A DNA stretch of 14,729 bases from NCBI GenBank assembly GCA_017399665.1, contig JAFQBR010000364.1, positions 1 to 14,729 of the forward strand, in the 5' to 3' direction. Origin of the DNA: Clostridia bacterium (GTDB taxonomy: Bacteria > Bacillota_A > Clostridia > Christensenellales > Borkfalkiaceae). A model generated the notes under the pieces. It saw only the letters and a program-made list of their open reading frames with translations. It had not been told where the DNA came from and searched no databases. A program made the translations under genes and the position numbers. Positions 1 through 6,201 of this stretch are shown here, one piece after another. How positions within the stretch are numbered: the stretch's first letter is position 1; every line of letters starts with the position of its first letter.

Positions 1-85
1 AATCCGTTTTTCCCTTGTAAATTGCAATACCCAGTACTGTAAACAGAACTGCAACCAAAAACATAATAATAGAATATAACAACAA
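1..85 (-). CDS. N-terminus of a small membrane protein, cut by window edge
   Basis: Only the first 28 residues are visible. They start at a TTG codon (positions 85-83; a second in-frame TTG follows at 82-80). A purine-rich AAAGGGG ribosome binding site lies just upstream. The residues form one hydrophobic segment (about residues 3-21) ending in Tyr-Lys-Gly-Lys, as expected for a membrane protein with its N-terminus in or near the membrane. The segment resembles the start of DUF3784/SdpI-like small membrane proteins, but it is too short for a family call. The reading is supported mainly by the strong promoter at 124-152 that points into it. An ATG at 64-62 is an alternative start but has no ribosome binding site. 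Confidence 0.6.
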   Translation of the reverse strand, partial: MLLYSIIMFLVAVLFTVLGIAIYKGKTD

Positions 86-123
86 ATAAACACCCCTTTA
101 AATTCTTATTTATCAGTGATTTT

Positions 124-152
124 ATTGTAGCACACTTTCACAAATAAGTCAA
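124..152 (-). promoter_or_regulatory. SigA-type promoter for the partial membrane-protein gene
   Basis: Read on the minus strand, TTGACT (152-147), a 17-base spacer and TACAAT (129-124) make a near-consensus housekeeping promoter. It points at the TTG start at position 85. The -35 box overlaps by three bases the first hairpin of the adjoining array (150-164). Confidence 0.85.
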
Positions 153-328
153 GGCGAATCCTTGTATATCATCAATTCCAAAGGAATTGCATATCACCAA
201 CACGTAGTGTTGTATCTCATCAAGTAGCAGAGAAATGCACGCTGATGCGTGATGATATACAGTTCCAAAGGAGCTGATGATATACGCCGCACTCAGTGCG
301 TCAATGATATACCAAGTCTGCGACTTGG
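150..328. repeat. Array of seven short hairpins with conserved 8-bp linkers
   Basis: Seven inverted repeats follow each other: 150-164, 173-189, 198-212, 238-251, 260-276, 288-300 and 312-328. Their stems are 5-7 bp with 3-5 base loops. Stem sequences differ, for example CAATTCC/GGAATTG, CAACAC/GTGTTG and CCAAGTC/GACTTGG, so pairing is kept rather than sequence. The linkers in the left half read TATATCAT or close variants; those in the right half read ATGATATA. These are reverse complements, so left and right linkers can pair with each other in nested order (165-172 with 304-311, 190-197 with 277-284, 213-220 with 252-259). The whole could fold into one branched stem centred near 221-237. I found no coding sense. 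It sits between the tRNA-Ser terminator and the next promoter. Confidence 0.8.
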
Positions 329-330
329 AT

Positions 331-364
331 AAAAAAAGTCGTATCCTATTGATACGACTTTTTT
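331..364 (-). terminator. Intrinsic terminator after tRNA-Ser, bidirectional
   Basis: A perfect 10-bp stem (336-345 with 351-360) with a 5-base loop is flanked by A-tracts on the left and T-tracts on the right. In either direction a U-run would follow the hairpin. On the minus strand it lies directly downstream of the CCA end of the tRNA-Ser gene, so it most likely ends that transcript. Confidence 0.9.
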
Positions 365-453
365 GGCGGAGGTGAAGGGATTCGAACCCCTGTGGGCTGT
401 TAACCCAAACGGTTTTCAAGACCGCCTCGTTATGACCGCTTCGATACACCTCC
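364..453 (-). tRNA. tRNA-Ser (anticodon TGA)
   Basis: This is a 90-base tRNA on the minus strand. The 7-bp acceptor stem pairs GGAGGTG with CACCTCC, followed by discriminator G and an encoded CCA (366-364). The anticodon loop reads CTTGAAA, which puts anticodon TGA at 418-416 (UCA codons). The T arm has the usual TTCGAAT loop. A long variable arm (class II) fits serine. A promoter lies upstream (504-532) and an intrinsic terminator immediately downstream, so it is probably a single-gene transcript. Confidence 0.95.
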
Positions 454-503
454 GTATTATGAACTTCAAAAGAAAATATAGCCCTTTCAAAGTTTGCTTA
501 ATG

Positions 504-532
504 ATTATACATTAATAAAAATAAAAAATCAA
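504..532 (-). promoter_or_regulatory. SigA-type promoter for tRNA-Ser
   Basis: On the minus strand TTGATT (532-527), a 17-base spacer and a perfect TATAAT (509-504) form a strong promoter. It lies about 50 bases upstream of the 5' end of the tRNA-Ser gene, which leaves room for a short precursor leader. Confidence 0.8.
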
Positions 533-572
533 GCATTTTTAAGGTGTTTTGCGTGAATTTTTGTTAAATTGT

Positions 573-602
573 TTTACTTTTTTACCTTAATTGTGATAGA
601 AT
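573..602 (+). promoter_or_regulatory. Promoter of the YfhO-family gene, predicting a leaderless mRNA
   Basis: An extended -10 element, TG-A-TAGAAT (594-602), has a candidate -35 TTTACT (573-578) 18 bases upstream. Six bases separate the end of the -10 from the ATG at 609, so transcription would begin at or next to the A of the start codon. No Shine-Dalgarno sequence precedes the ATG, which agrees with a leaderless transcript. Confidence 0.55.
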
Positions 603-608
603 TAAATC

Positions 609-3431
609 ATGAAAGAAAATATAACGGTAAACAATTCAATAAAAAGTAATAAAAGTGATATATTCGGGCAAATAAAAGGCTTTTTTGTCAAATATCCCAA
701 ATGTGTGCCCGTTGCGCTTTACGGTGGCATGGCACTGTTTATTTTGACATTTTTTACAATAGCGCTTGCAATGTATGGAGTTTATCCCTTTGGGGACGCA
801 ATGATTTCAAGCTACGATATGTCTGCTCAAATAGCGCCTTTTATAGAGCACTTTTTTGACGTAATAGAGGGCAAAACCTCGCTTTTTTACAGCTATGCAA
901 TAGCAGGTGGGGCGGACGTTTTTGGTACTCTTGCGTACTGCTGTGTAAGTCCGTTTACCTTTATATTTTTATTGTTCGGCAAGGGAAATGCCTATTACGG
1001 CACAGCTATTGTTTTGCCCTTAAAAATTGTTTGCGTTGGGTGCGCGGCTCTTTACTATATAAGAAAGCGTTTTCCCGAAATTCACCCCGTAATGCAGTTT
1101 GTTTTGGCGCTTTCTTACGCTTTTAGCGGTTATTTATACGTAGCCAACACCTATATAAATTGGGTAGATTTAATGATTTATCTGCCATTTGTAGCGCTTG
1201 GCTTTTACAGAATAAAAACTCAAAACAAAAAAACAACTTTTATCGTGGCGCTTGCGCTTATGATATATACCTGTTTTTCAATTTCCTGTTTTTCACTGCT
1301 TTTAATCTTCCCGGTAATTGTTTTATACTGTTTATTTGTAGAAGACAAACAAAACGGCAAGAAATTATTGGCTAACACGATTTGGGCGTTAGCGCTTGCA
1401 ATTATCGTATCACTGCCAATATTATTGCCCGCTCTTAGAGCATTTTTGGTTTCTGGCAGAAAGACGGATTTATTTGAAAATATTAATGCAAAATATTCTG
1501 AAGAAGCACTTTATAAAAAGGCATCTTATATTTTTACCGATTCAATTTGTCTATTTTTTACTCTTGTATATTTTGTAAAATATGGCTTTAAACAGGGGAT
1601 AAATAAGTTCTTGCTCTTTAGCGGGATAATTATATTTATACCTGTTGTTATTGACGAAAGCATGAATTTATTGAACTTCGGTTCATATATGAGTTATTCG
1701 TTAAGATTTGGCTTTTTAAACGGCTTCTATTTATTCTTTATTGCATGCTTGCTGTTTAGCGAAAGTACAAAAGAACAAGGGGTTTCAGTTGTAAAATTAG
1801 TGTCGGAAAAGACAAAGGCCTTATTTGGAGCGCTAATGGCTTGTCTTGTTTTTGTATTTACTGCAGGGCTAATAATCTTTTACGAAATACTAAAAACAGA
1901 TAAATTTACCGGCTCTTTTGGTGGGCGATTTGCACACTCTTTGGGCGGGCTTGAAGTAACGGCAATAATTTTTGCATTTATTGCGTTAATCGTGCTATTG
2001 GCCCTCTTTTTATACGAAAACAGGAAAATTAACTCCCGTATTTTGGCAGGAGTTTTACTTGCTTTAACGTGCGCGCAGTCAGTCTTTTACGGCTTTTACT
2101 TGGTAAGCGGTAACTACGGAACAACCACTAGGTATGACCGCATGAAAAACCTTACTGATTACGTCCAAGAAATTGAAGATGATGAGCAGGTAAGGATTAA
2201 AATGTGTGGCGATTATTTAACCTCCTGCATGCCACTTGTATTGCATACCCATTCTTATTCTGTTTTCTCTTCTGTAATAGACAACACAAACTTTGTTGCT
2301 CCTTCCATTTTAGGGTTTAACGGTAACGGCAAAAATCAAATAAGAAGCTACGGCGGAAGACTTATCGGCGATGCTATACTTGGCAATAAATATTTGATTT
2401 ATGAGTATAATTCTGAAAGCAATTATTTTCATCCCACAAGTTATTCAAAGTTTTACAAAAAAGAGACGGAGCATAAAGCTCTTGTGGATGAAAACGGCAT
2501 ACCGTTAGATTTTGGGGACTACGAGCTATACGTTAATAAATACGCTTTACCGCATGCCTTTGCGGTTAAGCCGCAGGATTCTTTATACGAAAACGAATTT
2601 GCAGCAGGGTATGATGAGCTTGTTACGATGCTTAGTAAGGGAGCAAGTGGTGCATTGCCCCTTACCTATACGGTAACCGAAGAAAATGGTGTATTTAAAG
2701 TTGAGGTAAAACGTAATCAGCCGGGCGATTATTATTTAGCGGTTGAGCTTGATGATATGGATCAAATCGTTTATTCAAAAAACGCTTTTGACGCGGGCAA
2801 AGAATATACAATGGATGATACTAACACCGTATTTTTGATACACAGCAATTATTCAAGCGGTTATTCTTACTTATATTTAAAGTCGAAAGGTGAAGCTCTT
2901 ACAAAGGATCAGGTTGAAAAGGCGTGTACTCCTTTTGTAATTCCAGACCAAGCAATCGAACTTATTTACAATCAAGCAACGGCTCAAAAGGTAGAATTCT
3001 CCACACAGCCAAACAAGATAACGGCAAAGTTAAATGCTGAAGAAGGGGAATATCTTTTTGTTAACTACGTTGCGCTTGTAGGTCATACTGCGTACGTTAA
3101 CGGCAAAAAGGTGGAAATGAAGCAAAACGCTTTAAACTTTATACTTGTACCTCTTGAAAAAGGTGAAAACCATGTTGAAATCGTTTACAAATCACCGTAT
3201 ATTAAGTTGATTTTAATAGGGTTAGCTGTTGCCATTGCTATGGTTGGCGTTTATCTTTTAATTAAATTTAAGTTTTCAAAACTATTTGGTAAAACGCAAA
3301 ATATACTCTTCTATCTAGGGTTAGCGTTGGCTGCTGGATTATGCTTATTCTATATCGTAATGCCAACTGGTGTTTGCTTGTTTAAAAACTTTAAACTGCT
3401 TGTTAATACGGTTATTGGTTTTTTAAAATGA
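609..3431 (+). CDS. YfhO-family polytopic membrane protein (GT-C-like)
   Basis: The 940-residue protein fits the YfhO family (PF09586). In Bacillus and Listeria, members of this family are membrane enzymes for glycosylating cell-envelope polymers such as teichoic acids. After a short cytoplasmic N-terminus, about a dozen hydrophobic segments span residues 37-510. An early exported loop (about 60-100) holds the family's acidic and aromatic region, with Pro-Phe-Gly-Asp followed by Tyr-Asp-Met-Ser. A large soluble, probably extracytoplasmic domain covers about 515-860. Two more membrane segments close the protein (about 865-887 and 899-918). The length is usual for the family. The acceptor and sugar donor cannot be read from the sequence. 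It is a single-gene transcript: its own promoter predicts a leaderless mRNA, and a strong terminator follows. Confidence 0.88.
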   Translation: MKENITVNNSIKSNKSDIFGQIKGFFVKYPKCVPVALYGGMALFILTFFTIALAMYGVYPFGDAMISSYDMSAQIAPFIEHFFDVIEGKTSLFYSYAIAGGADVFGTLAYCCVSPFTFIFLLFGKGNAYYGTAIVLPLKIVCVGCAALYYIRKRFPEIHPVMQFVLALSYAFSGYLYVANTYINWVDLMIYLPFVALGFYRIKTQNKKTTFIVALALMIYTCFSISCFSLLLIFPVIVLYCLFVEDKQNGKKLLANTIWALALAIIVSLPILLPALRAFLVSGRKTDLFENINAKYSEEALYKKASYIFTDSICLFFTLVYFVKYGFKQGINKFLLFSGIIIFIPVVIDESMNLLNFGSYMSYSLRFGFLNGFYLFFIACLLFSESTKEQGVSVVKLVSEKTKALFGALMACLVFVFTAGLIIFYEILKTDKFTGSFGGRFAHSLGGLEVTAIIFAFIALIVLLALFLYENRKINSRILAGVLLALTCAQSVFYGFYLVSGNYGTTTRYDRMKNLTDYVQEIEDDEQVRIKMCGDYLTSCMPLVLHTHSYSVFSSVIDNTNFVAPSILGFNGNGKNQIRSYGGRLIGDAILGNKYLIYEYNSESNYFHPTSYSKFYKKETEHKALVDENGIPLDFGDYELYVNKYALPHAFAVKPQDSLYENEFAAGYDELVTMLSKGASGALPLTYTVTEENGVFKVEVKRNQPGDYYLAVELDDMDQIVYSKNAFDAGKEYTMDDTNTVFLIHSNYSSGYSYLYLKSKGEALTKDQVEKACTPFVIPDQAIELIYNQATAQKVEFSTQPNKITAKLNAEEGEYLFVNYVALVGHTAYVNGKKVEMKQNALNFILVPLEKGENHVEIVYKSPYIKLILIGLAVAIAMVGVYLLIKFKFSKLFGKTQNILFYLGLALAAGLCLFYIVMPTGVCLFKNFKLLVNTVIGFLK

Positions 3432-3464
3432 GTTATTACAAATTTAAATATTAAATTTACAATT

Positions 3465-3491
3465 AAAAGGCTTGCAATCGCAGGCCTTTTT
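3465..3491 (+). terminator. Intrinsic terminator after the YfhO-family gene
   Basis: A 10-bp stem (AAAGGCTTGC with GCAGGCCTTT, one G-T pair) with a 4-base loop is followed by a T-run. Its loop side also carries the -35 box of the next promoter (TTGCAA at 3472-3477), so the two signals overlap. Confidence 0.88.
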
Positions 3492-3500
3492 ATGTATAAT
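3472..3500 (+). promoter_or_regulatory. Promoter of the B12 riboswitch operon
   Basis: TTGCAA (3472-3477), a 17-base spacer and a perfect TATAAT (3495-3500) predict transcription from about 3507. That is just upstream of the first riboswitch stem at 3511. The -35 lies inside the terminator hairpin of the preceding gene. Confidence 0.75.
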
Positions 3501-3510
3501 GAAAATAATA

Positions 3511-3631
3511 AAAATTACGAGTGTCCGCCAAGAATTTTTTTGGTGGCGAGAGCAGGGGAAGGCGGTTAGAATCCGTCGCAACAGTCATTACCGTGTGCTA
3601 AAAAGCGAGTCGGGTAACCTGCCGTAATTTT
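3511..3631 (+). promoter_or_regulatory. Cobalamin-type riboswitch aptamer (compact form)
   Basis: A closing stem is formed by AAAATTACG (3511-3519) and CGTAATTTT (3623-3631). Inside it are the hallmarks of the cobalamin family. AGGGGAA is followed by GGCGGTTAGAATCC, matching the conserved GGGAA...GGTGAAAATCC core. GCAACAGT matches the region around the usual CCACTGT. GAGTCGGGTAACCTGCC matches the conserved GAGTCGGAAGACCTGCC tail. At about 121 bases it is shorter than the classical ~200-base AdoCbl form, so some peripheral stems are missing. That resembles the compact classes that bind methyl- or aquocobalamin, but ligand preference is inference. It sits in front of a candidate B12 uptake operon. 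Confidence 0.82.
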
Positions 3632-3648
3632 ACGCCGTCACTTTTTTG

Positions 3649-3725
3649 GGCAAGGAAGAAAGTTGCGGTTAATTGCGCTATAGGCGCACTTTTTGCTTGC
3701 CAAATGTTGGCAAGCTATTTTTTTT
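3649..3725 (+). terminator. Riboswitch expression platform: antiterminator and intrinsic terminator
   Basis: A perfect 9-bp terminator stem (3695-3703 with 3707-3715, 3-base loop) is followed by TATTTTTTTT and then directly by the AGGAGG of the downstream gene. An alternative fold pairs GGCAAG (3649-3654) with CTTGCC (3696-3701). It extends with AAAGT(T)GCG (3659-3667) against CGCACTTT (3685-3692). Both folds need the same CTTGCC, so they exclude each other. This fits transcription-level control, with ligand binding presumably favouring the terminator. I could not derive how the aptamer is coupled to the choice. Confidence 0.8.
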
Positions 3726-3738
3726 AGGAGGTAAAAAA

Positions 3739-4137
3739 ATGAAAAAACTCACTTCACTTTTTCTTGCTTGTGCATTAATGCTTTCACTTGTTTTTATTGG
3801 GTGTGACAACACCGTTCCTGCAAAAAAAGGCGATATGGTTGTTATAGCGGTAACAGGCGAAGTTGCAGAAGGAACAACACTTTTGGATTACATGCAGTCT
3901 ATAAATGGCGGTGAAATCTTAAAGTCATACGTTATTGAAAACGGAATGGTTACCTGCATTAATGGAATGAAGGCAAGCGGAAGTATTTATTGGTTTCTAT
4001 TTACGGATGACGTGGAAAATTCAAACAGCGACTGGGGTAGTGTTACGGTTGAAGGAATAACCTATAATTCTGCAAGTTTAGGGGCGGAACTTTTGATTGT
4101 AAAAAGTGGTTGTACATATATTTGGCAAGCACAATAA
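3739..4137 (+). CDS. DUF4430 (transcobalamin C-terminal-like) lipoprotein, candidate B12 capture protein
   Basis: The 132-residue protein starts at the ATG at 3739, preceded at ideal spacing by AGGAGG; the frame is open further upstream but there runs through the riboswitch terminator. A lipoprotein signal peptide (charged Met-Lys-Lys, hydrophobic core, Phe-Ile-Gly-Cys lipobox) gives a lipidated Cys22, so the protein should be anchored outside the cytoplasmic membrane. The rest matches the DUF4430 pattern (PF14478, related to the C-terminal domain of transcobalamin and intrinsic factor): Thr-Leu-Leu-Asp early, an Ile-Tyr-Trp-Phe-Leu-Phe-Thr-Asp-Asp strand in the middle, and a closing Val-Lys-Ser-Gly-Cys-Thr-Tyr-Ile-Trp. 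A B12 riboswitch upstream and a transporter S component downstream suggest that it binds cobalamin or a related corrinoid. Direct binding is inference. Confidence 0.8.
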   Translation: MKKLTSLFLACALMLSLVFIGCDNTVPAKKGDMVVIAVTGEVAEGTTLLDYMQSINGGEILKSYVIENGMVTCINGMKASGSIYWFLFTDDVENSNSDWGSVTVEGITYNSASLGAELLIVKSGCTYIWQAQ

Positions 4138-4183
4138 TTTTAATCAAAAAAAGTTAATAATCGACTTATAGGCGGGCTTTTTT

Positions 4184-4717
4184 ATGAAAACTGCAAGAAA
4201 TATTGCAATATGTGGGGCTTTTTGCGCGCTACTAATTGCAATTCAATATGCGCTTAGCGCGGTTAAGGGAATAGAACTTGTAACGGTGTTTTTCTTTACT
4301 TTTTGCTTTTGCTTTGGCGGGGTTTACGGATGTGCCGTTGCGGTTTGCTATACGCTAATTCGAACTTTTTTATTTGGCTTTTTCCCCAACGTCTTTTTGC
4401 TATATATCATTTATTATCCAATTTTCGCTCTTGCCAGCGGTCTAGTTGGAAGATTACTTAAAAAAAGTTCGCCTAAAGGTCAGCTTTTAGGTTCAATAGT
4501 CGCAGTTGCGTTTCTGGTAATTTTATTCTCTGCTATCGATTGTTTAATTACACCAATCGTTTACACCTATACAAAGGGCGCTTGGATGGCGTACGTTGTG
4601 CAAGCTTTGCCTGTGTGTGCTATTCAATGTGGATGCGCGATTATCACAACGGCACTATTATTCTTTCCGCTCACAAGGACTTTTTCTCGTCTTATTGGCG
4701 CTGGAGGAAGAAATTAA
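4184..4717 (+). CDS. ECF transporter S component, predicted cobalamin uptake
   Basis: The 177-residue, very hydrophobic protein has about six membrane segments. The first carries small residues (Ala-Ile-Cys-Gly-Ala) of the kind S components use to dock on EcfT. The Gly-Ile-Glu-Leu-Val-Thr stretch at the start of the second segment is typical of uncharacterised S components. These are the substrate-binding membrane subunits of energy-coupling-factor vitamin transporters. No EcfA or EcfT gene is present, so it would use a shared energising module encoded elsewhere (group II ECF). It lies 46 bases after the DUF4430 lipoprotein and under the same B12 riboswitch, so cobalamin or a precursor is the best substrate guess. 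It has no sequence match I can name to CbrT or CblT. The start has only a weak ribosome binding site (GGCGGG). Confidence 0.78.
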   Translation: MKTARNIAICGAFCALLIAIQYALSAVKGIELVTVFFFTFCFCFGGVYGCAVAVCYTLIRTFLFGFFPNVFLLYIIYYPIFALASGLVGRLLKKSSPKGQLLGSIVAVAFLVILFSAIDCLITPIVYTYTKGAWMAYVVQALPVCAIQCGCAIITTALLFFPLTRTFSRLIGAGGRN

Positions 4718-4865
4718 ATAGCTTTGATATGTGATTTGTTTAAATTTACTTGATAAAAAACAATAAAATATAGCCACTTTTTAACCACTGACAGCGTTGA
4801 GTATATATATTATATATAAAAGTGTAAATTTTTTTATAAATGTGCTAAAAAGGGCGTAAAAAAAC

Positions 4866-4894
4866 TTGACAAGCAATTTCATATAGTGTAAAAT
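4866..4894 (+). promoter_or_regulatory. Main promoter of the rpmG-secE-nusG-rplKA operon
   Basis: A perfect TTGACA (4866-4871), a 17-base spacer and TAAAAT (4889-4894) predict a strong housekeeping promoter. The start would be near 4901, giving an ~80-base leader with a hairpin of the type AGTTTTTGG/CCAAAAAACT before rpmG. In the 4718-4865 region before it I saw no convincing terminator for the S-component gene, only AT-rich DNA with a TATATATATTATATATA palindrome near 4802-4818. Confidence 0.88.
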
Positions 4895-4978
4895 GTATTA
4901 GCATCCCGAACCGCGGGGTGTTAATTTTATGTTAAGTAAGTTTTTGGTTTTTCCAAAAAACTAACAGGAAGGTACAAA

Positions 4979-5146
4979 ATGGCTAAAGCAAAAGGCGCAA
5001 GAACGAAAATCACACTCGCGTGCACAGAATGCAAACAACGCAATTACGACGTTTACAAAAACAAGAAAAACACTCCTGACAGATTGGAGTTAAGTAAGTA
5101 TTGCCCATTCTGCAAAAAGCACACTGCACATAAGGAAACAAAATAA
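4979..5146 (+). CDS. rpmG: 50S ribosomal protein L33
   Basis: The 55-residue basic protein has the start Met-Ala-Lys-Ala-Lys-Gly-Ala-Arg and two Cys-x-x-Cys pairs (residues 15/18 and 42/45). It is therefore the zinc-ribbon (C+) form of L33, a protein of the large subunit near the E site. Its length is normal. AGGAAGG lies upstream at good spacing. It heads the conserved order rpmG-secE-nusG-rplK-rplA, downstream of a consensus promoter. Confidence 0.95.
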   Translation: MAKAKGARTKITLACTECKQRNYDVYKNKKNTPDRLELSKYCPFCKKHTAHKETK

Positions 5147-5160
5147 TTTTTTGTTGATGC

Positions 5161-5186
5161 CTACCATGCCGATTTTCGGCTGGTAG
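5161..5186 (+). other. Hairpin between rpmG and secE, not a terminator
   Basis: CTACCA pairs with TGGTAG, and inside it GCCGA with TCGGC, with one bulged T: 11 bp in all. No T-run follows, so it is not an intrinsic terminator. It may protect or process the polycistronic mRNA or adjust the ratio of rpmG to secE. The function is unknown. Confidence 0.6.
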
Positions 5187-5224
5187 CAATTCCGCGTGCA
5201 AAATCCCAAATTAAGAGGTTTATA

Positions 5225-5467
5225 ATGAGCGAAGTTAAAAAAGTTGAAAATAAAAACAAAAAGCCCAGCAAAGTTGGCGCATTTTTTAAACGTATTGGAA
5301 GAAAGTTTAAAGAAACTTTTTCTGAACTTAAAAAAGTTACATGGCCTGATTTTGCAAAGGTTGTTAAACAAACAGGCGTTGTTATAGGTGTAGTTTTAGC
5401 ATTCTTAGTAGTGCTTACTGCATTTGACTACGGCATTCAAGCCCTAATCAGACTTATCAACAAATAA
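5225..5467 (+). CDS. secE: Preprotein translocase subunit SecE
   Basis: The 80-residue protein has the short single-span form of SecE. A very basic N-terminus (residues 1-35) is followed by the family signature Glu-Leu-Lys-Lys-Val-Thr-Trp-Pro (about 34-41). One membrane segment spans about 50-72. SecE clamps SecY in the membrane channel for protein export. The start ATG has AAGAGG upstream. It sits in its usual place, 78 bases after rpmG and 20 bases before nusG. Confidence 0.95.
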   Translation: MSEVKKVENKNKKPSKVGAFFKRIGRKFKETFSELKKVTWPDFAKVVKQTGVVIGVVLAFLVVLTAFDYGIQALIRLINK

Positions 5468-5487
5468 TTTTAGGGTAGGGTTGACTG

Positions 5488-6024
5488 ATGCAAGAAAACA
5501 ATACCGCAAAATGGTACGTAATCCATACTTATTCCGGCTATGAAGCAATGGTAAAATCAAGCTTGGAAAAGTTGATTGAAAACAACAATTTGTCTGATAC
5601 TATTCTTGATATTAAAATTCCTATGGAACAGACTATCGAAGAAAAGAACGGCAAAAAGAAAGTTGTTTTAAGAAAGCTTATTCCTTGCTACGTTTTTATC
5701 AAAATGATATTCAATAACGATTTATGGTACGTAATTACCAACATTAAAGGCGTAACAGGTTTTGTTGGTCCTCAGGGTAGACTTCTTCCTTTGACAGAAG
5801 ATGAAGTTAAACGTATGGGACTTGAAACTAAGGTAGAAATTGAAAATATCAATTTTGCCGTTGGCGATAACGTAAAAATCGTATCTGGACCATTGGAATC
5901 ATTTGTGGGTGTTATTAACTCGCTCAATTTTGCAAGCCAAAAAGCTAACGTTAAAGTTGATATGTTTGGTCGCGATACCGACGTAGAGCTTGACTTTGTT
6001 CAAATTCAAAGAATAGACGTTTAG
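5488..6024 (+). CDS. nusG: Transcription termination/antitermination factor NusG
   Basis: The 178-residue protein has an N-terminal NGN domain (about 6-110) starting with Lys-Trp-Tyr-Val-Ile-His-Thr-Tyr-Ser-Gly-Tyr-Glu and containing Val-Thr-Gly-Phe-Val-Gly-Pro. A C-terminal KOW domain follows (about 122-178), with Gly-Asp-Asn-Val-Lys-Ile-Val-Ser-Gly-Pro. NusG binds RNA polymerase and modulates pausing; the KOW domain contacts S10 or Rho. Length and gene order are standard. A GGGTAGGG purine stretch precedes the ATG. Confidence 0.96.
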   Translation: MQENNTAKWYVIHTYSGYEAMVKSSLEKLIENNNLSDTILDIKIPMEQTIEEKNGKKKVVLRKLIPCYVFIKMIFNNDLWYVITNIKGVTGFVGPQGRLLPLTEDEVKRMGLETKVEIENINFAVGDNVKIVSGPLESFVGVINSLNFASQKANVKVDMFGRDTDVELDFVQIQRIDV

Positions 6025-6136
6025 TGCTTGCGTACTTGCGTAAGGCTTTTGCTTGCGCGAGTATATATATAAAAATAATGTCGCGCGCGTAAAGAGCGCG
6101 AACTAAAATTACTTTTAACCGCTAAATGCGGAATAA
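6025..6136 (+). other. Structured nusG-rplK spacer with three hairpins
   Basis: GCGTAAG (6038-6044) pairs with CTTGCGC (6052-6058). TCGCGC (6081-6086) pairs with GCGCGA (6096-6101). CCGC (6119-6122) pairs with GCGG (6128-6131). None has a T-run, so rplK is probably read through from the upstream promoter. A weak internal promoter-like pair (TTGCGC, 17 bases, TAATGT) starts near 6053, but I do not rely on it. Confidence 0.45.
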
Positions 6137-6182
6137 GTGGGAGGGGCGTCAAAACCACAACAGGCGATCCCGTTATTACCAC
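6137..6182 (+). promoter_or_regulatory. L1-binding-site-like stem-loop before rplK
   Basis: GTGG-GAG at the 5' side and TTACCAC at the 3' side close an imperfect inner stem (GGG..CGTC with GGCG..CCC). This layout matches mRNA sites that imitate the 23S rRNA target of protein L1 and let L1 repress the rplK-rplA operon. The rplK ribosome binding site follows a few bases later. A second copy of the same outer motif precedes rplA (6707-6740). Confidence 0.6.
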
Positions 6183-6201
6183 TATAAATGGAGGAAATAT
6201 T

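Noticed and set aside
150..328. CRISPR array
   Set aside because: The conserved units are 8-base linkers and the variable units are themselves palindromes; there is no 24-40 base direct repeat and no cas gene nearby.
138..449. A 103-codon minus-strand open frame across the hairpin array and tRNA-Ser
   Set aside because: It runs through a tRNA gene and its terminator, has no ribosome binding site and encodes only translated repeat linkers.
3673..3738. Longer N-terminus for the DUF4430 lipoprotein
   Set aside because: It would translate the riboswitch expression platform and would bury the lipoprotein signal; the ATG at 3739 has AGGAGG and a proper signal peptide.
4773..4835. Terminator after the ECF S-component gene (CACTTTT with AAAAGTG, then T-run)
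   Set aside because: The stem is only 7 bp, A/T-rich, with a loop of nearly 40 bases; not convincing.
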